DNA of 19,487 nucleotides from an uncultured Lachnospiraceae bacterium (lineage in GTDB: Bacteria > Bacillota > Clostridia > Lachnospirales > Lachnospiraceae). Both the position numbers and the translations under genes were made by a program. The notes under the pieces were generated by a model, which did not search any database, was not told where the DNA came from, and saw only the letters and a list, made by a program, of their open reading frames with translations. Shown piece by piece: positions 14,044 to 19,487 of the stretch. The stretch lies in the NCBI GenBank assembly GCA_900549995.1, contig URQQ01000079.1, positions 1-19,487 of the forward strand, in the 5' to 3' direction. How positions within the stretch are numbered: position 1 is the first letter of the stretch; each line of letters starts with the position of its first letter.

Positions 14044-15261
14044 TTATAATATGATGGTAATCAATAATGATTTTCCATCCTGGGTTGTGGCGGTAATTTT
14101 TCCTTTATGCGCAGTGACTATTGCCCGGGCAAGTGACAGGCCGATTCCATACCCGGATGTCTGGGAGTTTCTGGATGGGTCTGCACGGTAAAAACGGTCA
14201 AACAAATGGGGAATCTGTTCCTGTTCGATCAATTCAGTTGTGTTGAACACATGAATACAGATGTTTTTGTTTTTTTTGCGTATGGTAAATGAAATCGTAC
14301 CGCTATCATCGGAATATTTCAATGCATTGTCCAGAAGAATGGAAAACAGGCGCTGGATATTCTTGATATCGCCATAATATGAGAGCATCGGCTCAATTTC
14401 TGACTGGAATGTTTTGTTCTGTGTCTTTGCAAGTGACTGAAAAGACTGGACTGTCTCGGCGGCAATGTCTGAGACCGGGAATTCGACCATCTGTAAATGA
14501 TCCTGGTTTTCTTCCATCTTTGAAAGATAGATCAGATCATTGGTCAAGTCCTTAAGCCTTGTGGTCTGATTTTGGATATCTTTGAGCCATTCATTTTCTC
14601 CCGATTCCATTTCCAGAACGGCGGCATCCGCATCAATGATGGTAAGCGGTGTTTTAAGTTCATGTCCTGCGTCTGTAATAAAACGTTTCTGTTTCTCGTA
14701 GCTCTCGGCAAATGGAGTGACGATCTTCTTCGAGAGAAGAATCACAAGCAGGAACACGGCAAGTACTCCGGCGGATGACACGAGTATACTCATCGCCAGG
14801 AAAGTTCGGAAAGTAGAAAGACTGCGGGTACAGTCCAGAAAGACAACCAGCGTCTGGTTGCCGGAGGAATGTTTTACATAGCGGTAATTGGATATGAAAC
14901 CACTTTGTCTTACGGAATCCATTACCTGTCTGGCATATTCCTGGGCTGTCGCCGTATTGATGGCTGCTATTTTCCCGGTATCTGTACTGGCGATCTGCCC
15001 ATCTCTGTTAAAATGTACAGAGAAAAATCTGGATTCGAAAGGGACTTCAGGAGAGTTATCCGGTGTTGGTTTTGCCTTCATTTTCGGGGGCATATCCGGG
15101 AAGGAGCCATCATTGTCTGCCAGTATGGACAAGACATGGTCTGCGTCTGCAATGACTTTTTTATAATTCAGAATGTTCGCAGTGCCTAAGATGACTGTAA
15201 GGACCGCAATGACCGAGAGCATGGCTGCCGCGGTAAATTTGATTCGGAGTTTTTTAATCAT
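14044..15261 (-). CDS. Two-component sensor histidine kinase
   Basis: A 405-residue membrane kinase. Two membrane segments (about residues 8-31 and 154-177) enclose an extracellular sensor of roughly 120 residues that includes a Pro/Met/Lys-rich stretch DMPPKMKAKPTPDNSPEVP (56-74). The dimerisation domain carries the phospho-accepting His200 in DAGHELKTPLT, and the ATPase domain has the N box LLDNALKYS (309-317, Asn312), an F-box region HLFDRFYRADPSRN and the G box GYGIGLSLA (370-378). No clear HAMP domain follows the second membrane segment; the linker is short. ATG 15261 overlaps the response regulator TGA as ATGA, so both are co-translated. The signal is unknown; the adjacent exporter suggests an envelope or antimicrobial stress. 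Confidence 0.94.
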   Translation of the reverse strand: MIKKLRIKFTAAAMLSVIAVLTVILGTANILNYKKVIADADHVLSILADNDGSFPDMPPKMKAKPTPDNSPEVPFESRFFSVHFNRDGQIASTDTGKIAAINTATAQEYARQVMDSVRQSGFISNYRYVKHSSGNQTLVVFLDCTRSLSTFRTFLAMSILVSSAGVLAVFLLVILLSKKIVTPFAESYEKQKRFITDAGHELKTPLTIIDADAAVLEMESGENEWLKDIQNQTTRLKDLTNDLIYLSKMEENQDHLQMVEFPVSDIAAETVQSFQSLAKTQNKTFQSEIEPMLSYYGDIKNIQRLFSILLDNALKYSDDSGTISFTIRKKNKNICIHVFNTTELIEQEQIPHLFDRFYRADPSRNSQTSGYGIGLSLARAIVTAHKGKITATTQDGKSLLITIIL

Positions 15262-15932
15262 TCGATAACCTCCAGAGAATAACCGGCATTTCTCGCTGCC
15301 TTAATCTGGATGTCTGCGTGCAATGCTTCCAGCTTTTTACGCAGATATGAGATATAAACCCAGACAACATTTAGCTCGGCATTGTTCTCATATCCCCAGA
15401 TTTTTTCCATCAGGCGTTCTGTTGGAATCAGATGTCTTGGATTACACATCAGAAGTTCCATGATCTGGAATTCCTTATTTGTCAGGTGAAAGCTGCCTGT
15501 AGGTGAAGACAGTTCATTCTGGGCACGGTTCAGAATAATGTTTCCGAGTTTCAGGGTAGAGTCTGATGCCTGGGTCTGCTTTCGAGTCAGGACACGGATG
15601 CGGGCCAGCAGTTCTTTTGGTGAAAACGGCTTTGTGAGATAATCATTCGCACCTCCGTCCAGGCCGGCGACTTTATCATCGATTTCTGATCTGGCAGATA
15701 AGATCAATACCGGAATGGGATTTTCTTTTTCCCGCAAAGCTTTCAGTACAGCAAATCCATCCATTTTCGGCATCATGATATCCAGGATCATGGCATCATA
15801 ATTATTGGTTTCCAGATAGTCGAGTGCTTCTGTACCATCATATACGGCATCGGCTGAGTAGCCGTCCTTTTCTACAATGGCCAGAAGAGCTTTAGACAAG
15901 GATTTTTCATCTTCTGCAATTAATAGTCTCAT
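15258..15932 (-). CDS. OmpR/PhoB-family response regulator
   Basis: A 224-residue regulator: receiver domain (1-118) with acidic residues in IAEDE, phospho-accepting Asp51 in MILDIMMPKMDG, a Ser in LILSARS and the conserved Lys in YLTKPFSPKELLARI; then a winged-helix DNA-binding domain (about 125-224) with LTNKEFQIMELLM and the recognition region ending VWVYISYLRKKLE. ATG 15932 follows GGGAGGGG. It is the first gene of its operon and has a TTTAAG direct repeat about 120 bases upstream, the same one found before the exporter operon. I infer it activates both units. Confidence 0.95.
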   Translation of the reverse strand: MRLLIAEDEKSLSKALLAIVEKDGYSADAVYDGTEALDYLETNNYDAMILDIMMPKMDGFAVLKALREKENPIPVLILSARSEIDDKVAGLDGGANDYLTKPFSPKELLARIRVLTRKQTQASDSTLKLGNIILNRAQNELSSPTGSFHLTNKEFQIMELLMCNPRHLIPTERLMEKIWGYENNAELNVVWVYISYLRKKLEALHADIQIKAARNAGYSLEVIE

Positions 15933-16037
15933 TCAGATCCCCTCCCGGTATGCTGCAGGATTTTTCTTCTATCAATAAAATATCTTTTGTTCCACTATCA
16001 TAACATAAAATTTAAGTTTAAATACACTCTAATTCTC

Positions 16038-16070
16038 ACTTTAGAACCCATGACTTAAATGTACTTAAAA
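16038..16070 (-). promoter_or_regulatory. Operator and putative promoter of the response regulator-kinase operon
   Basis: The minus strand carries TTTTAAGTACATTTAAG (16070-16054), identical over 17 bases to the copy at 13930-13914. Ten bases downstream, the same distance as in the other copy, is TAAAGT (16043-16038), a 4-of-6 match to a -10 box. The leader to ATG 15932 would be about 100 bases. This supports autoregulation; the -10 is weak and other starts in this AT-rich stretch are possible. Confidence 0.55.
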
Positions 16071-16150
16071 ATAACGGATCTATTTATCAAAGTTTCAAAT
16101 ACATTGCTGACTGACAAAGTTATGGTTATCTTGCACAAAAATGTCCGATT

Positions 16151-16206
16151 TTGACAGGGAAAATAGAATGTATTGACAGAACAGAACCGTAAAGTTCTTG
16201 TAAAAT
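16151..16206 (+). promoter_or_regulatory. Candidate AraC-type operator and promoter of the GH43-symporter operon
   Basis: TTGACAG occurs at 16151-16157 and 16173-16179, 22 bp or about two helical turns apart, with partial agreement of the following bases. The only reasonable -10 is TAAAAT (16201-16206); its -35 position (16178-16183) has no good box and overlaps the second repeat. That arrangement fits an activator binding tandem half-sites, and an AraC-type regulator gene is encoded downstream. Tentative. Confidence 0.35.
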
Positions 16207-16284
16207 AAAAACATACCTTATTAAGTTTGATTCATAAGCAGGCTTTATAGAGGAACCTAAATTATAATTTGGGAGGAGGAAATC

Positions 16285-17712
16285 ATGAAGAGTCAATGTT
16301 ATAATCCATATCTGCCCCTGTATGAGCATATACCGGATGGGGAACCGCGTGTATTCGGGAACCGGCTGTATGTATTTGGGAGCCATGATATGGAAAACGG
16401 AAACGAGTTCTGTGAGCTTGATTATGTGACTTGGTCAGCACCATTGGACGATTTATCTGACTGGAAGTACGAGGGTGTCATTTATCAGAAACAGCAGGAT
16501 CCCTATAATGGGGAGGCGCTTCCTCTTTATGCGCCGGATGTGGTGCAGGGCAGGGACGGCAGATTTTATCTATACTATTGTATTAAATTTCAGGATGCCA
16601 TCCATGTAGCGGTATGTGATACGCCGGCCGGACAGTATGAATTCTACGGAAGAGTGCACTACAGTGACGGAGCGCTGATGACAGAGAACCAGCCGTATGA
16701 TCCATCGGTGATCTGTTCGGAAGAGGGGAATTTTCTTTATTTTGGATTCGCTCCCTGCATGATCGACATTCCGAGATATCATGACCAGGATTTGAAAGGG
16801 TGCAGTGTAGTTCGTCTAGGAGATGATATGCTGACCATTGAAGAAGGGCCGGAGATCGTTATTCCAAGTCTGCGGTATGGGAAGGGGACTTCCTTTGAAG
16901 GAAACGAATATTTTGAAGGGCCGTCTGTCCGCAAAATAAATCACAGATACTATTTGGTATATTCTTCTGTACATACGCATCAATTATGTTATGCAGTCAG
17001 TGACAGGCCGATGGGCGGTTTCGCTTATGGAGGGATTATTGTAAGCAATGGTGATGTTGGATATCAGGGAAGAAAAGAAGAAGATAAAGTAATGTCTGTC
17101 GGGAATAACCATGGCGGCCTTGTTTGTGTGAAAGATCAGTGGTATATCTTCTATCACAGACACACGTCCCTGAATCAATATAACCGCCAGGGATGTGCAG
17201 AAAGGGTATTTTTTGATGAGCAGGGAAATATTGGGCAGGTAACGATAACGACAAGCGGAATGAATGATGTACCGTTATCCGGAAACGCATCTTATCCCGC
17301 GGTATACTGCTGTAACCTTACAAATGGGCATATGGGGGCGCTTTCTTCTTTGGGCAGGACGAATATGGAGGCGGACTTCCCATATATTACGAGTGTCAAT
17401 GGGGAGAGGTATATTGCAAATGTAAAAGATGGGGATTTGATCGGATATAAATTTATCAACCTGTCAGAAACAAGGCAGGTGGAGATTGTCTATCAATCCC
17501 AGGGAAAAGGGATGCTGGAAATATACACAGACATCCAAAAAGAAAAGAAGGCAGAACTTATGCTGTACAGTTGTACGAAGTGGACGGCGGCAGGGACGGA
17601 TATTATATGCAGTCCAAGTGAAAAGGAGTTGTATTTCATTTACAGAGGAAGTGGGAATGTCTCAATACAGACATTGAATCTAAAGGGAGGAAAAGATGAT
17701 GAGAGAGAATAA
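16285..17712 (+). CDS. Glycoside hydrolase family 43 protein with C-terminal binding module
   Basis: A 475-residue enzyme predicted to remove arabinose or xylose units from plant-type polysaccharides or oligosaccharides. The N-terminal five-bladed propeller (about 1-320) shows the expected acidic residues: Asp18 in HIPDGEPRVF as base, Asp85 in LYAPDV as pKa modulator, and Glu211 in YFEGPSV as acid. A C-terminal beta-sandwich (about 345-470, with DGDLIGYKFINL and KGMLEIYTD) resembles a CBM6-like module. There is no signal peptide, so the enzyme is cytoplasmic and acts on short imported glycans, which agrees with the symporter gene it overlaps. ATG 16285 follows GGGAGGAGG. Exact substrate specificity cannot be read from the sequence. 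Confidence 0.9.
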   Translation: MKSQCYNPYLPLYEHIPDGEPRVFGNRLYVFGSHDMENGNEFCELDYVTWSAPLDDLSDWKYEGVIYQKQQDPYNGEALPLYAPDVVQGRDGRFYLYYCIKFQDAIHVAVCDTPAGQYEFYGRVHYSDGALMTENQPYDPSVICSEEGNFLYFGFAPCMIDIPRYHDQDLKGCSVVRLGDDMLTIEEGPEIVIPSLRYGKGTSFEGNEYFEGPSVRKINHRYYLVYSSVHTHQLCYAVSDRPMGGFAYGGIIVSNGDVGYQGRKEEDKVMSVGNNHGGLVCVKDQWYIFYHRHTSLNQYNRQGCAERVFFDEQGNIGQVTITTSGMNDVPLSGNASYPAVYCCNLTNGHMGALSSLGRTNMEADFPYITSVNGERYIANVKDGDLIGYKFINLSETRQVEIVYQSQGKGMLEIYTDIQKEKKAELMLYSCTKWTAAGTDIICSPSEKELYFIYRGSGNVSIQTLNLKGGKDDERE

Positions 17713-19054
17713 TAAGCCAAGTTTTAAAGAGGTTCTGGCATTTGCCGTAGGTGATGGCGGATGCAATCTGGTCTGGACGACGATTGGATCGTATTTAACA
17801 CTATATTATACGGACAGTGTTGGAATTGCAGCAGCAACAATTGGTACATTAATGTTATTGAGCCGTCTTCTGGATGGAATTTCTGATTTAGTGATGGGTT
17901 CCATTATCGACAGGACACATACACGCTGGGGGAAAGCAAGGCCCTGGATTCTCTGGTCGGCAATCCCTATGGGAGTCGGATTGATTCTGATGTTCAGTGT
18001 TCCGGCAGGATTGAGCAGCGGAGGAAAACTTATCTATGTCTCTGTCACGTATGTGCTCATGGCTGCAGTGATTTATACAGCCTGTAATCTGTCATACAAT
18101 ACGCTGCTTTCTCTGGCAGCGCCGAATCCGAAAGACAGAGTTTTTATGAGTTCCATCCGGTTCTTTATTACGATGTCCGTTGTGCTTTTCATCAATTATA
18201 ACTGTAACAGTTTTGTGGAGAAGTTTGGATGGACAGGTATGGCAGCAATTTTTGGCATTATAGCAATTGCCCTCTTACTGATCACATTTCTTGGTACGAA
18301 AGAGCGCGTAAACCTGGTGCAGAATACTGCCAAGGTGCAAAAATCAGAAGATAAGATGCATGTGAACCAGTCATTTAAGATGTTGTTTAAAAATAAATAT
18401 TTTATACTATTGACAGTTGTATTTGTTGTAAATTATACCATTCTGGGAGTGAATAACGGGCTTCGTATATTCTACGCAAGAGATGTTCTGGGCAATGCCG
18501 GACTGATGGGAACTTTGACACTTTGCTTCATTCTTCCAAAGCTGATTGGGAATCTGGTATATCCTTATATCAATAAGTTTCTCGGGAAGTGGAAGAGTAT
18601 GATGATTGGCTACGGTATTGAAATAATCGGTCTTCTTATCATGGCGCTCACAGAGTCTGGTTTCACAACTGCAGTGATCGGGCTTGTCTGTCTTGGTATC
18701 GGAGGAATTCCTCACAATGCAGGACTGTTTGCGATGGTAGCTGATGTGATTGATTATGGAGAATGGAAGACAGGTGTACGTCTTGACGGACTTACAAATT
18801 CAGCCACATCCTTTGGAATGAAGGTCGGTGCAGGGCTCGGCAGTGCGCTGGTGGGCTGGGGACTTGCCTGGGCAGCGTATGACGGCGGGCTTAAAGTACA
18901 GGCTGCGTCTACGGTCATGGGAATTAAAATGGTATTTACAGTTGTTCCGGTTGTCCTGATTATCATCGGCATGGTTACTTTGTTCTTCTGTAATCTGGAT
19001 AAGATTTATCCGCAGATCGCATCAGGGCTTGCAGAGCGGAAAATAAAGGGATAG
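17696..19054 (+). CDS. GPH-family cation:glycoside symporter (MelB-like)
   Basis: A 452-residue, probably 12-helix membrane transporter of the glycoside-pentoside-hexuronide:cation symporter family. Typical features are the N-terminal FAVGDGGCNLVWTTIGSYLT, the acidic pair region LLDGISDLVMGSIIDRTHT between helices 2 and 3 (cation/sugar site), the loop RWGKARPW, and in the second half MVADVIDYGEWKTGVR. It should import a glycoside, likely short xylo- or arabino-oligosaccharides, for the GH43 enzyme. It overlaps the GH43 gene by 17 bases with AAAGGGAGG upstream; two adjacent ATGs (17696 and 17699) are equally possible starts. No clear terminator follows it. Confidence 0.92.
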   Translation: MMRENNKPSFKEVLAFAVGDGGCNLVWTTIGSYLTLYYTDSVGIAAATIGTLMLLSRLLDGISDLVMGSIIDRTHTRWGKARPWILWSAIPMGVGLILMFSVPAGLSSGGKLIYVSVTYVLMAAVIYTACNLSYNTLLSLAAPNPKDRVFMSSIRFFITMSVVLFINYNCNSFVEKFGWTGMAAIFGIIAIALLLITFLGTKERVNLVQNTAKVQKSEDKMHVNQSFKMLFKNKYFILLTVVFVVNYTILGVNNGLRIFYARDVLGNAGLMGTLTLCFILPKLIGNLVYPYINKFLGKWKSMMIGYGIEIIGLLIMALTESGFTTAVIGLVCLGIGGIPHNAGLFAMVADVIDYGEWKTGVRLDGLTNSATSFGMKVGAGLGSALVGWGLAWAAYDGGLKVQAASTVMGIKMVFTVVPVVLIIIGMVTLFFCNLDKIYPQIASGLAERKIKG

Positions 19055-19072
19055 GAAACATCACTGTTCAAA

Positions 19073-19101
19073 TTGCATTCTTATCATAAACAGAATATAA
19101 T
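19073..19101 (+). promoter_or_regulatory. Promoter of the AraC-type regulator gene
   Basis: TTGCAT (19073-19078) and a perfect TATAAT (19096-19101) are 17 bases apart. Transcription from about 19108 would give a leader of about 80 bases before ATG 19191. This suggests the regulator is expressed apart from the GH43-symporter pair. Confidence 0.7.
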
Positions 19102-19190
19102 GTGGTAAAGAACACAAAAACATGCTGCGTGGTGGAAGTACCCGTAATTCTGTGCAGTTTCCTGCATCGTTTATATACAGAGGAGAAGAG

Positions 19191-19487
19191 ATGGCATATT
19201 CAGTATATGAAAGCATCCATAACAGCAGAGCATCTATGGTTCATGCATTTGTAGCGCCAATTGAAGAGAGTACATTCCATTGGCATAATGAATATGAGCT
19301 GATTGGAATTTTAGAGGGAAGTGTGAGGCTTCGGGTTCAGTCAGAAGTTATGGTACTTTCAAAGAACGACATCCTCCTGATCAATTCGAATGTAATTCAC
19401 GCCATTCAAAGTGTCGGCGATGACAAAAATCTGTGCATGGTCATTCAGATGAATCCGGAACTTTTTGCACTCAATGAAAATGACAAC
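19191..19487 (+). CDS. AraC-family transcriptional regulator, N-terminal sensing domain (3' partial)
   Basis: The first 99 residues of a gene that runs off the window. ATG 19191 follows AGGAG (19181-19185). The frame reads MAYSVYESIHNSRASMVHAF and onward without a stop, and contains HWHNEYELIGILEGSVRLRV (residues about 30-49) and a segment ending in INSNVIHAIQS, which is the pattern of the cupin sugar-sensing domain of AraC regulators (His-rich strand, then N-x-x-x-x-H). The helix-turn-helix part would lie beyond the window, so the family is inferred from the cupin alone. Its position next to a GH43-GPH operon suggests it controls that operon in response to a pentose-type sugar. Confidence 0.75.
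   Translation, partial: MAYSVYESIHNSRASMVHAFVAPIEESTFHWHNEYELIGILEGSVRLRVQSEVMVLSKNDILLINSNVIHAIQSVGDDKNLCMVIQMNPELFALNENDN

Larger units (their letters stand above)
15933..16284. other. Divergent intergenic region between the response regulator and GH43 genes
   Basis: These 352 bases are strongly AT-rich and hold no gene. From left to right: the response regulator ribosome binding site (about 15939-15946), an AT-rich element with TTTAAG and TTTAAA (16011-16022), the conserved operator (16054-16070), two TTGACAG repeats (16151-16157, 16173-16179), a TAAAAT hexamer (16201-16206) and the GH43 ribosome binding site GGGAGGAGG (16271-16279). No terminator-like hairpin is seen. Confidence 0.6.

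Noticed and set aside
16011..16023. A second operator copy (TTTAAG then TTTAAA) near the response regulator gene
   Set aside because: The half-sites are 6 bp apart instead of 10 and sit in very AT-rich sequence; the match to the 17-nt element is poor.
16263..16268. TATAAT just upstream of the GH43 ribosome binding site
   Set aside because: Transcription would begin inside or after the ribosome binding site, and no -35 box lies 16-18 bases upstream.
19055..19190. A terminator after the symporter gene
   Set aside because: I found no stable hairpin followed by a T-run in these 136 bases; only the regulator promoter is supported.

Overview
The window looks like a chromosomal segment of an anaerobic Firmicute, most likely a gut-type clostridium of the Lachnospiraceae kind. 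The grounds are strong GGAGG-type ribosome binding sites, mid-range base composition, tightly packed and overlapping operons, and the gene families present (a molybdoenzyme with its cofactor genes, a GPH sugar symporter, a GH43 glycosidase, a MacB-like exporter with an OmpR-type two-component system). No rRNA, tRNA, CRISPR array, insertion sequence or phage gene is visible. Species-level assignment is not possible from the sequence alone.

Region 1 (1-7998) is molybdenum-centred. It opens inside a molybdopterin oxidoreductase of the DMSO-reductase superfamily whose N-terminus lies upstream of the window; its C-terminal motifs resemble the acetylene hydratase / catechol dehydroxylase-like branch. 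A shared terminator separates it from a convergent, orphan DegT-type PLP enzyme. That gene and a plus-strand operon are fired back-to-back from two promoters that appear to share one palindromic -35 box (TTGCAA, 3021-3026). The plus-strand operon runs creatininase-family amidohydrolase, four-cluster ferredoxin, mobA, moeA, mobB and radA, with short gaps or overlaps. It therefore supplies a probable electron-transfer partner and the last steps of molybdenum cofactor assembly, with the housekeeping gene radA as its last gene.

Region 2 (7949-16070), all on the minus strand, is a self-contained envelope module. A response regulator and histidine kinase (ATGA-coupled) are followed by a terminator and then a four-gene operon: a beta-helix lipoprotein, a very large membrane-fusion adaptor, an ABC ATPase and a MacB-type permease (the last two ATGA-coupled). 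The same 17-nt sequence, a TTTAAG-N4-TTTAAG direct repeat in the gene direction, lies upstream of both transcription units. At both places it is exactly 10 nt from a -10-like hexamer. This predicts that the response regulator activates itself and the exporter. The adaptor carries a roughly 270-residue insertion containing an Ig-like domain between Ser/Thr-rich linkers, and a Gly/Met/Pro-rich tail whose composition echoes the EAPSG-repeat stalk of the lipoprotein. This is the best candidate in the window for an undescribed system: a regulated exporter with a dedicated surface lipoprotein and an adaptor apparently built to reach into the wall.

Region 3 (16071-19487) is a carbohydrate-use locus on the plus strand: a GH43 glycosidase with a probable C-terminal carbohydrate-binding module, a GPH-family cation:sugar symporter overlapping it by 17 nt, and the start of an AraC-type regulator with its own good promoter. 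Two TTGACAG direct repeats 22 bp apart upstream of the GH43 gene are candidate AraC-family binding sites.
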